Origin: Mycobacterium simiae
GTDB taxonomy: Bacteria; Actinomycetota; Actinomycetes; Mycobacteriales; Mycobacteriaceae
Length of the DNA stretch: 32,469 nt
Direction of reading: 5' to 3'
Assembly (NCBI RefSeq): GCF_008370645.1
Contig: NZ_VTZN01000044.1
Span: 1-32,469 of the forward strand
In this document: positions 18,003-24,853 of the stretch, one piece after another
How the letters are laid out: each line of letters opens with the position of its first letter
Position numbering within the stretch: the stretch's first letter is position 1
Position numbers and translations under genes: made by a program
Notes under the pieces: model-generated
What the model saw: the letters and a program-made list of their open reading frames with translations, nothing else
What the model was told of the DNA's origin: nothing
The model's database searches: none

Positions 18003-18723
18003 CGCTCAGCGAGGCCGCCGATCCGTCGGCTAGCCATAAATGACCGCGCCGACGCCCCCGGGATGCATTCTGGGGCAACAGAATATCGGGTTGGACAGCG
18101 ACAGCATCCGGTGTCGACCGAGGAGTGCTGCTGCGTCGCCACACCGTAATGGCAAGAACCGTGCCGATCAGTACCGGCAGGTGAGTCAAAGTTCGCGCAA
18201 TCGTCGTGGCGCCGGACGACGCATCCACGACCACATAGACGGTCAGCACAGCGACGAAAACCGTGAGGACACCCGCCAGTCCGGCGACGGCATTCGGCCA
18301 GATCGCCGCGGCTACCATGATCACCCCCAGCGCAATCGTCCACGACGTGGATTCGTTCAGCAAATGGTTACCGGAGCTCATGCCGCGATGGGGAGTCAGG
18401 CCGACATCGAGGCCCAGCCCCTGCATGATTCCCATGGCGACCTGCGCGATGCCCACACACAGCAGCGCCCAACACTGCCAGCTCATCCGCGAGACTTGTC
18501 GCCGACGGCCGACCGATCCAACGGCGATAACGCCAGCGGGTCCGGTCGCCGGCCGCGGCTCAGCCAGACGACGTAAATCGCGAGCTTGCCTGGCAGACTG
18601 CTCAAACCACACGCGACAAGCGGCGCATTCGGATAGGTGCTCATCAACCCGCGCCGAGGGTACCGGCTCTCGTTCGCCGTCGAGCCGCGCCGACAGCGCC
18701 TCGCGGGCAACCTCACAATCCAT
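17980..18723 (-). CDS. Zinc-finger membrane anti-sigma-like protein, Rv0093c homologue
   Basis: This 247-residue protein has an N-terminal zf-HC2/ZAS domain with the anti-sigma zinc motif HxxxCxxC (H29, C33, C36) after MDCEVAREALSARLDGE. About four membrane helices follow between residues 80 and 210, then a basic tail. This is the layout of membrane ZAS anti-sigma factors that hold an ECF sigma at the membrane. The frame continues upstream to 18825, but ATG 18723 is the likely start. The ZAS domain begins there, and a GGAAC-N17-CGACT promoter ends 8 bp before it, implying a leaderless message. No sigma gene is adjacent, so its partner is encoded elsewhere. Sharing its promoter with ctpA, ctpB and PPE1 suggests autoregulation of one ECF regulon, with SigC as a candidate. 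Confidence 0.82.
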   Translation of the reverse strand: MDCEVAREALSARLDGEREPVPSARVDEHLSECAACRVWFEQSARQARDLRRLAEPRPATGPAGVIAVGSVGRRRQVSRMSWQCWALLCVGIAQVAMGIMQGLGLDVGLTPHRGMSSGNHLLNESTSWTIALGVIMVAAAIWPNAVAGLAGVLTVFVAVLTVYVVVDASSGATTIARTLTHLPVLIGTVLAITVWRRSSTPRSTPDAVAVQPDILLPQNASRGRRRGHLWLADGSAASLSVTASRRT

Positions 18724-18731
18724 ATTCTTAT

Positions 18732-18758
18732 AGTCGCTCAACACCGGCGGGCTGTTCC
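18732..18758 (-). promoter_or_regulatory. Putative ECF-sigma promoter of the anti-sigma-like gene (GGAAC-N17-CGACT)
   Basis: On the minus strand GGAAC (18758-18754), 17 bp, CGACT (18736-18732), then 8 bp to ATG 18723. Transcription would begin at or just before the ATG, giving a leaderless mRNA. Same boxes and spacing as ctpB, ctpA and PPE1. Confidence 0.7.
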
Positions 18759-18921
18759 CTGGAGGTCGCCACTTCCAAGTCCTGGTCGAAACCCGGCAAT
18801 TCCACACGCGACGCCATACCTTCAAGGCGTGGTCCGTATGTATTCAACTCCGGGAGGCTAGCGACCCACGGTTGCCGCGCGAGGGATTTGTTGAGCCCAG
18901 CGCCGGTTGAATAACTGCTCA

Positions 18922-19731
18922 TCATCCGAATTCGACCAGCGTCACGGGGGCCCGGAGCCGGTCCACCCGAGGCAGCCTGTAGAGAATCGGAATGGCCCAC
19001 CGGAGGAACCTGCCACGTCCCGGTGGAGCCGGCAGCTCGCGCACCGCCCGGACGCCGGGGATGGCGCGTAGTTCGTCATACTGGTTGGCGGTGAACCAGA
19101 ACGGCATTGGAGGCGCCGTATAGTCCGCACTCAGCTTGAAGCCGCGTCGCCGCGAATAGACGCTCAACAACCATGGGATACTGTCGAAAACCAACTGGCC
19201 ACCGGGAAAGCGTCTGGCGCACGCGGCGATCAGGCCGAATACGGCAGGGCGCTGCATGTACTGGAAGATGCCCTCGGCGGTGATAAGCACTCCGTTGGAG
19301 TCATCGACCTGGTCCATCCAGGAGTAGTCGAACGCGGATTGGGTGCAGTATTGCAGTCGGTTCTTAACCGGTAACAGCTGCTGGCGCAGCCGTACGATCG
19401 GTTCCAGATCCACTGAAAGCCAAGTCAACTCGCCATTGTCGAGGCGCCAGAAGCTGGTTTGCAGCCCTTCCGCCAGCGCGACCACGGTGGCACGAGGATG
19501 GGTGTGCAAGTATTTGCGGGAGGCGTTGTCGAACACCAAAGCTCGCAGTGCAGTAGCTTGGTGGGTACGCCCGAAGTGCTGATAGTCATAACCGATACTG
19601 TCGCGCAAGGCGATAGCCATCGGGTCGTCGATGATGCCGTCAGGCCGGGCGGCCTCGGTTGCTCGCTGATACAACGTGAGCAGCGCGGTCTCGGATATGC
19701 CGTCGAGATGACGGGCATCAATGACTGGCAT
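18922..19731 (-). CDS. SAM-dependent O-methyltransferase, LCM/TcmP type
   Basis: A 269-residue leucine carboxyl methyltransferase-like protein (PPM1/TcmP type). Family features are the N-terminal segment ISETALLTLYQRATEAARPD followed by IIDDPMAI. After it comes ATVVALAEGLQTSFWRLD (SAM-binding beta1 loop), then WLSVDLEPIVRLRQQLLP with the acidic ribose contact. The substrate is unknown; the family methylates carboxylates or polyketide hydroxyls. The frame opens at ATG 19776, but ATG 19731 is preferred because a TATATA box lies about 10 bp upstream, fitting a nearly leaderless mRNA. It lies divergent to the PPE1-nrp operon, at the position where M. tuberculosis has Rv0094c/Rv0095c. It could modify the metallophore, but nothing in the sequence proves this. 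Confidence 0.78.
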   Translation of the reverse strand: MPVIDARHLDGISETALLTLYQRATEAARPDGIIDDPMAIALRDSIGYDYQHFGRTHQATALRALVFDNASRKYLHTHPRATVVALAEGLQTSFWRLDNGELTWLSVDLEPIVRLRQQLLPVKNRLQYCTQSAFDYSWMDQVDDSNGVLITAEGIFQYMQRPAVFGLIAACARRFPGGQLVFDSIPWLLSVYSRRRGFKLSADYTAPPMPFWFTANQYDELRAIPGVRAVRELPAPPGRGRFLRWAIPILYRLPRVDRLRAPVTLVEFG

Positions 19732-19738
19732 GGATGCA

Positions 19739-19748
19739 CTATATATAG
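19739..19748 (-). promoter_or_regulatory. Candidate -10 box of the methyltransferase gene
   Basis: CTATATATAG is the most AT-rich spot in the gap and a perfect palindrome. Read on the minus strand its TATATA would place transcription a few bases before ATG 19731. No convincing -35 is visible at 16-19 bp. The rest of the 19732-20053 gap holds only the PPE1 promoter. Confidence 0.4.
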
Positions 19749-19931
19749 CGCAGATTTTCGTGAAACTCTCCGGCAATCCGCGAACTGCGGTAGGTCAACA
19801 GACCACGCATCTCGGCGCTAACCTCATGCGGAGGGCGCCGCTTGACGCAACCCAGTAACTGTCCCAGAACCTATTAGCCGCGACCTTGGTGTCAGCGGAG
19901 TGCCGAGATACGGTCACAGCTCAGACACCTC

Positions 19932-19958
19932 GGAACTTTCTGCACCCGCTGGCCGACT
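19932..19958 (+). promoter_or_regulatory. Putative ECF-sigma promoter of the PPE1-nrp operon (GGAAC-N17-CGACT)
   Basis: GGAAC (19932-19936), 17 bp, CGACT (19954-19958), about 90 nt of leader before ATG 20054. The spacer contains GCACCCGCT as at ctpA. No other gene-like signal is present in this 322-bp gap apart from the methyltransferase -10. Confidence 0.7.
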
Positions 19959-20053
19959 AATTCGAGAGGTAAGGCGAGGCGGCGTGTGTCCAAAACGGTA
20001 GCGCACTCAACGCGTTGCGCAAGGAGGGGTGAGTCCTGACAACCCCGATATGG

Positions 20054-21478
20054 ATGGCCATGCCCCCCGAGGTGCACTCGGCTCTTCTCAGTGCAGGGCA
20101 GGGTCCGGGATCGCTGCTTGCCGCGGCCGCGCAGTGGCAAGAGCTCAGCAATCAGTACCGAATGGCGGCTGCCGATTTGGCCCAGTTGCTGGCCGAGGTC
20201 GAGGCCGACAGCTGGCAGGGGCCCGGCGCTACCCAATATGTGGCTGCGCATATTCCGTACCTTGCCTGGCTCGAGCAATCCTCGATCGATAGCGAACTCA
20301 CCGCCGCACAGCATGTCATGGCGGCCGCCGCCTATAGCGGTGCTGTAGCCACCATGCCCACCCCGGCAGAACTGGCCGCCAACCACGCAATTCATGGAAT
20401 CCTGGTCGCGACCAACTTCTTCGGCATCAACACCATGCCCATCGCCCTCAACGAAGCAGATTACGTCCGTATGTGGATTCAAGCCGCCGACACCATGGCC
20501 ACGTATCAGGCCACCACGGAGGGCGCGGCCTCGGCAATACCATCCATCCCGCCGGCGCCACCCATCCTCGCACCGGGCGGCGCGGCCCAAAGTGTCCAGC
20601 AGACTCTACCGAGTTGGATTATTCAATTGGTGAAGGATATATTCGACTTTATAGCCAACCCCTACAAGTATTTTCTAGAATTCTTCCAACGATTCGGATT
20701 CAGCCCCGCTGTTGCCATTGTTCTTGCCGTTATTGCTTTACAATTGTATGACTTTTTTTGGTACCCCTACTACGCCTCGTATGGTCTGCTCCTACTTCCA
20801 TTTTTCACCCCAGCCCTGAGCGCCTTGAGCGCCCTCAGCGCGCTCACCTATTTGCTGCACCGAGACCCCGCAGCCGGGCCCCATCCCATTCCCGCCGAAT
20901 CCAGCCAGCGCCCGCAAGCTGACGTCAACCCTACTGTTGGGGCAACACCGGCGACGGCGGCCGCGTCCAGCGCGAGCTCACCCATCAACAACACAGCACC
21001 CAGCGCATCCACCGCGGCCCCGACTAGTAGCCCACCTACCCCACCTGGCATCAGCTACGTTGCGCCCGGCCTAGCCCCTCCCGGCGTCAGCTCGGACCCC
21101 ACGGCCAGGACCAAGTCGGCGGACACCGCCATTGACGTAACCGCGGCCGCCACCGCCGTACGAACCGGCACCGTCCGCGGCTACCGCAGAAAGCGCAGCA
21201 GGGACAAAGTCGGGATCCGCGGTTACCGTGACGAGTTCCTGGAAGTCAACGCCACCACATCCCCCACTATCGATGCCGCCGCCCAGCGCGAACCGGCTCC
21301 CCACGCAGCAGGTAGCCAGGGCGCCGGCACCCTCGGCTTTGCCGGCACCGCACCGGCCAGCACCCCCACGCCCGCCGGAACAATCCAACTATCGTTCGAC
21401 AGCACCAGTAACGCCGTCCCCCTTCTCCCACTTACCTGGAACACAACCTACCCAGAAGAAACACGAATAAACGAATAG
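20054..21478 (+). CDS. PPE1: PPE family protein PPE1
   Basis: A 474-residue PPE protein beginning [20 protein letters not shown]. The helical PPE domain spans about 1-180 with the usual [13 protein letters not shown] segment and [22 protein letters not shown] hydrophobic stretch follows (about 185-275, [19 protein letters not shown] and later helices), then a low-complexity Ala/Pro/Ser/Thr region containing [16 protein letters not shown] and a basic [20 protein letters not shown] patch. It matches PPE1 (Rv0096, 463 residues by recall). It is the first gene of the metallophore operon and is separated from the next by 83 bp. It may help the lipopeptide or its metal complex cross the outer membrane, as proposed for several PE/PPE proteins. 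No PE partner is encoded nearby. Confidence 0.93.
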   Translation: MAMPPEVHSALLSAGQGPGSLLAAAAQWQELSNQYRMAAADLAQLLAEVEADSWQGPGATQYVAAHIPYLAWLEQSSIDSELTAAQHVMAAAAYSGAVATMPTPAELAANHAIHGILVATNFFGINTMPIALNEADYVRMWIQAADTMATYQATTEGAASAIPSIPPAPPILAPGGAAQSVQQTLPSWIIQLVKDIFDFIANPYKYFLEFFQRFGFSPAVAIVLAVIALQLYDFFWYPYYASYGLLLLPFFTPALSALSALSALTYLLHRDPAAGPHPIPAESSQRPQADVNPTVGATPATAAASSASSPINNTAPSASTAAPTSSPPTPPGISYVAPGLAPPGVSSDPTARTKSADTAIDVTAAATAVRTGTVRGYRRKRSRDKVGIRGYRDEFLEVNATTSPTIDAAAQREPAPHAAGSQGAGTLGFAGTAPASTPTPAGTIQLSFDSTSNAVPLLPLTWNTTYPEETRINE

Positions 21479-21561
21479 ACAATTTCTCGTGGCCGCGCCT
21501 GATAGCTCATATGGCCGCACTTGACCGAAACACCAACAGCAGTGAATGAGGAGAAGAATCA

Positions 21562-22431
21562 ATGGCGCTCAATGTGAAAGGCGAAGGACTCGGTGCGCAA
21601 GTCACAGGCGTTGACCCCGATGAGCTGGGCAATATATCTACCGACGAAATCCGCGAAATAGTATACACGAACAAGCTCGTTATTCTCAAAGACGTCGATC
21701 CATCTCCGGAACAATTTATCCAGCTCGGCAGAATAATCGGAGAGATCGTTCCGTATTACGAACCCATTTATCATCACAAGGAGTATCCGGAAATCTTTGT
21801 TTCTTCTACCGAGGAAGGCCAAGGTGTTCCGAAAACCGGTGCGTTCTGGCATATCGATTATATGTTCATGCCGGAACCTTTCGCGTTCTCCATGGTGCTG
21901 CCGCTGACGGTGCCTGGACACGATCGCGGGACCTATTTTATCGATCTCAATAAGGTCTGGGAGTCGCTTCCCCCGGCTAAAAAAGACCCGGTCCGCGGAA
22001 CGTTCAGTACCCACGATCCGCGACGCCACATCAAGATTCGTCCGCAGGACGTTTATAAGCCGATCGGAGAAGTCTGGGACGAGATCAACCGGACCACCCC
22101 TCCAATAAAGTGGCCTACGGTGATCAAGCACCCGAAGACCGAGGAAGAGATTCTTTATATTTGCGCGACCGGCACGACTTCGATCGAGGACAAAGACGGG
22201 AACCTGCTTGACCCCACCGTACTGCAAGAACTTATGGCGGCAACGGGACAGCTCGATCCTGAGTACAAATCACCGTTAATACATACTCAACACTACGAGG
22301 TCGGCGACATCATTTTGTGGGACAACCGAGTGCTCATGCACCGAGCAAAGCACGGCACCGCCGCCGGCACGCTGACGACCTACCGGCTGACCATGCTGGA
22401 TGGCCTCAAGACACCGGGATACGCGGCATGA
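21562..22431 (+). CDS. Fe(II)/2-oxoglutarate oxygenase, isonitrile-forming (Rv0097/ScoE homologue)
   Basis: This 289-residue TauD-family non-heme iron enzyme carries the facial triad HxD (H97, D99 in FWHIDYMF) and a distal His (H260 in DNRVLMHRAKHG), with a following Arg in TYRLTML for 2-oxoglutarate. The homologues ScoE and Rv0097 oxidatively decarboxylate an N-carboxymethyl (glycine-derived) 3-amino fatty acid to the isonitrile group. ATG 21562 follows GAGGAG. Its TGA overlaps the fcoT ATG (ATGA), so the two are coupled. Codon use is visibly more AT-rich than the flanking ctp genes, suggesting that the cluster arrived by transfer. Confidence 0.92.
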   Translation: MALNVKGEGLGAQVTGVDPDELGNISTDEIREIVYTNKLVILKDVDPSPEQFIQLGRIIGEIVPYYEPIYHHKEYPEIFVSSTEEGQGVPKTGAFWHIDYMFMPEPFAFSMVLPLTVPGHDRGTYFIDLNKVWESLPPAKKDPVRGTFSTHDPRRHIKIRPQDVYKPIGEVWDEINRTTPPIKWPTVIKHPKTEEEILYICATGTTSIEDKDGNLLDPTVLQELMAATGQLDPEYKSPLIHTQHYEVGDIILWDNRVLMHRAKHGTAAGTLTTYRLTMLDGLKTPGYAA

Positions 22432-22982
22432 GCTCCACCGACTTGACCCGTCCCCTGCAAACCGAGGTGGAGTCGGCACCGACGGTTCCGATCGCGGAGG
22501 ATGTGCTGAGCAAAGTACTTGAGCCCTATTCCTACAAGGGATGCCGCTATCTCATCGACGCAGAATCGAAGTCCAACGCAAATTCGGTAGTTGCGTACGG
22601 CAATTTTAAGATTAACGAATCCGCGTACATTCGGAGCACCGGGCACTTCAATGCGGTGGAACTGATTCTGTGTTTTAATCAACTGGCTTACAGCGCTTTC
22701 GCGCCGGCCGTCATCAATGATGATATTCCCGCCTTCCACGGATGGTCGATTTCAGATTATTGTCATCACCAGCTCTCCAGCATGTTGATCAAGAGCACCT
22801 CATCGCGATTCAGAAAGCCGATCAACCCCCAGAAATTTTCCGCACGCCTGCAATCGCAGGATTTCCAGATCATCGAGCGATCGTTGCGCTATCTTTTGGT
22901 CCCTTGCGCCATCGAGTTCTGGGACGAGACTGGTGGGGCCGCATCCGGTGAGTTCGAACTAGCGGTCTTCAACATCCCTTAA
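22428..22982 (+). CDS. fcoT: Hot-dog-fold acyl thioesterase-like protein FcoT
   Basis: This 184-residue protein matches M. tuberculosis FcoT (Rv0098, 183 residues by recall) over long stretches: VLEPYSYKGCRYLID, YIRSTGHFNAVELILCFNQL, SSRFRKPINPQKFSARL, IEFWDETGGAASGE. FcoT was crystallised as a long-chain acyl-CoA thioesterase. In the isonitrile lipopeptide pathway its homologue ScoD is assigned addition of glycine to the beta carbon of an enoyl-ACP. It starts inside the stop codon of the oxygenase gene and ends 28 bp before fadD10, so it is in the middle of one operon. Confidence 0.95.
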   Translation: MSSTDLTRPLQTEVESAPTVPIAEDVLSKVLEPYSYKGCRYLIDAESKSNANSVVAYGNFKINESAYIRSTGHFNAVELILCFNQLAYSAFAPAVINDDIPAFHGWSISDYCHHQLSSMLIKSTSSRFRKPINPQKFSARLQSQDFQIIERSLRYLLVPCAIEFWDETGGAASGEFELAVFNIP

Positions 22983-23010
22983 TTAGCTGGCAGGAGAGCA
23001 GTTTACCGCT

Positions 23011-24615
23011 ATGCCCTACTTACCGCCTACCGTGCTGCAACGGGTCGTGGAGCAGGCGCGGCAGCGCCCTGAGGCAATCGCTCTGCGCCGCTGCGACGGC
23101 ACCAGCGCACTCCGATACGCCGAACTCGTCGCCGAAGTGGATCGGCTTGCCACAGCCCTGCATGCTCGTTCGGTGTCGCGCGGAGCCCGGGTACTTGTCA
23201 TTTCGGATAACGGTCCTGAGACATACGTGTCGGTGCTAGCCTGTGCGAAGTTAGGGGCGATCGCCGTCATGGTGGACGGCAATCTTCCGCCCGCAACCAT
23301 CGATCGATTCTGTCAAATCACGGACCCTGCTGCGATTCTCATCGCGCCAAAGAGCAGAATCGGGTCTTGCTCTCTGCCCGAGGCTGTCCGCTCGATACCC
23401 ACGATGACGGTTGATATGCCCAGCGGCGCCAAGGATTTGGTATACAGCGAAGATGCGGACGCCGATAGTCTCGCCTGGACCTCCGACCACGGCGCTGATG
23501 ATCCGCTGGCGATGATCTTCACCAGCGGTACGACCGGCGAGCCAAAGGCCGTGCTGCTGGCCAATCGCACCTTCTTTGCCATCCCGGATATTCTGCGAGC
23601 AGCGGGCCTGAACTGGGTCACCTGGGTCGATGGTGAAACCACATACTCCCCGCTGCCGGCCACACATATCGGCGGACTCTGGTGGATACTCACGTGTTTG
23701 ATGCGCGGAGGCTTGTGCATCACCGGAGGTGAGAACGCCTCTTCTCTGCTGGAAATTCTCAACACGAACGCAGTCGCGACGACGTGCCTAGTTCCGACCC
23801 TTCTTTCGAAGCTGGTTTCCGAACTGAAGTCCGCAAACTCGACGGTTCCATCACTGCGACAACTCGGGTACGGCGGCTCCCGAGCAATCGCCGCCGATGT
23901 TCGATTCATCGAAGCCACTGGTGTTCACACCGCACAGGTCTACGGTCTGAGCGAAACAGGTTGCACCGCTTTATGTCTGCCAACTGATGAAGGCTCAATC
24001 TCCAAGATCGAGGCGGGTGCCGTGGGACGTCCGTACCCTGGCGTGGAGGTTTATCTGGCAGAAAAGGACAACGATGGTCCCACCGTGCCGGGCGCTGCTC
24101 CTTCTGCCCCGTTCGGCACGCTGTGGATTAAATCGCCGGCGAACATGCTGGGCTACTGGAACAATCCGGACCGAACCCAGCAGGTCCTGATTGACGGCTG
24201 GGTGAACACCGGTGACCTCTTGGAGCGACACGATGACGGTTTTTTCTACATCAAGGGACGGTCTTCGGAGATGATCATCTCCGGCGGCGTGAACATCGCA
24301 CCCGATGAGGTCGACCGCATCGCAGCGAGCGTGCTGGGCGTGCGCGAGGCCGCATGTTATGAGATCCCCGACGCCGAGTTCGGGGCGCTTGTTGGCCTGG
24401 CCGTGATCCCGTCGGCCGATCTGGACGAGTCGCAAGTTCGCAGGCTCAAGCAATCGATTGCGGCTCGTTACCGGCAAGAGTCAGAGGCTATGGCGCGCCC
24501 GTCAACAATCGTGATCGTCGCGGATATTCCGCGCACGCAGTCCGGCAAAGTCATGCGGGCATCGCTGGCAGCGGCAATCACCGGCGACAAAGCCGGGATG
24601 GTCGTTCGTGGCTGA
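23011..24615 (+). CDS. fadD10: Fatty acyl-AMP/ACP ligase FadD10
   Basis: A 534-residue ANL-superfamily adenylating enzyme. Motifs in order: P-loop TSGTTGEPK (T171 onward), YGLSETG, TGDL, hinge and A8 region GRSSEMIISGG, and the catalytic Lys in QSGKVMR near the C-terminus. It would activate a medium- or long-chain fatty acid as acyl-AMP and pass it to the small acyl carrier protein encoded next, rather than to CoA. This is the role known for M. tuberculosis FadD10 and for ScoC. Its TGA lies inside the start region of the carrier gene (8-bp overlap), supporting coupled production of enzyme and partner. Confidence 0.95.
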   Translation: MPYLPPTVLQRVVEQARQRPEAIALRRCDGTSALRYAELVAEVDRLATALHARSVSRGARVLVISDNGPETYVSVLACAKLGAIAVMVDGNLPPATIDRFCQITDPAAILIAPKSRIGSCSLPEAVRSIPTMTVDMPSGAKDLVYSEDADADSLAWTSDHGADDPLAMIFTSGTTGEPKAVLLANRTFFAIPDILRAAGLNWVTWVDGETTYSPLPATHIGGLWWILTCLMRGGLCITGGENASSLLEILNTNAVATTCLVPTLLSKLVSELKSANSTVPSLRQLGYGGSRAIAADVRFIEATGVHTAQVYGLSETGCTALCLPTDEGSISKIEAGAVGRPYPGVEVYLAEKDNDGPTVPGAAPSAPFGTLWIKSPANMLGYWNNPDRTQQVLIDGWVNTGDLLERHDDGFFYIKGRSSEMIISGGVNIAPDEVDRIAASVLGVREAACYEIPDAEFGALVGLAVIPSADLDESQVRRLKQSIAARYRQESEAMARPSTIVIVADIPRTQSGKVMRASLAAAITGDKAGMVVRG

Positions 24616-24853
24616 GACGATGCGGGACAGAATTCTTGCCGCCGTCTGCGCAGTGTTGTACGTCGACGAAACGGACCTCATCGACGGCGATGCCACCGAT
24701 CTCAGGGACCTGGGGCTGGACTCGGTTAGGTTCGTCCTTCTGATGAAGCAACTTGGCGTTGACCGAGGATCTGATCTGCCGTCCCGATTGGCGGAAAACC
24801 TGTCGATTGCGGGCTGGGCTCGGGAGCTGGAGAACTCGAGTGGACGCGCCTGA
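24608..24853 (+). CDS. Acyl carrier protein (Rv0100/ScoB homologue)
   Basis: This 81-residue carrier has the phosphopantetheine site DLGLDSVRF, with Ser at the expected position near residue 39, and the four-helix ACP pattern. It overlaps the end of fadD10 by 8 bp and the start of nrp by 14 bp. It should be loaded by FadD10 and carry the acyl chain while FcoT and the oxygenase build the beta-isonitrile, then donate it to the condensation domain of Nrp. GTG 24608 is the start; no phosphopantetheinyl transferase gene is in the window, so a housekeeping enzyme must act. Confidence 0.92.
   Translation: MAETMRDRILAAVCAVLYVDETDLIDGDATDLRDLGLDSVRFVLLMKQLGVDRGSDLPSRLAENLSIAGWARELENSSGRA

Noticed and set aside
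18724-18825. 34-residue N-terminal extension of the anti-sigma-like protein
   Set aside because: It would be encoded upstream of and through the promoter boxes; the ZAS domain begins at Met 18723.
24753-24839. Upstream extension of nrp
   Set aside because: It lies wholly within the acyl carrier gene in another frame; GTG 24840 directly before the condensation domain is a better start.
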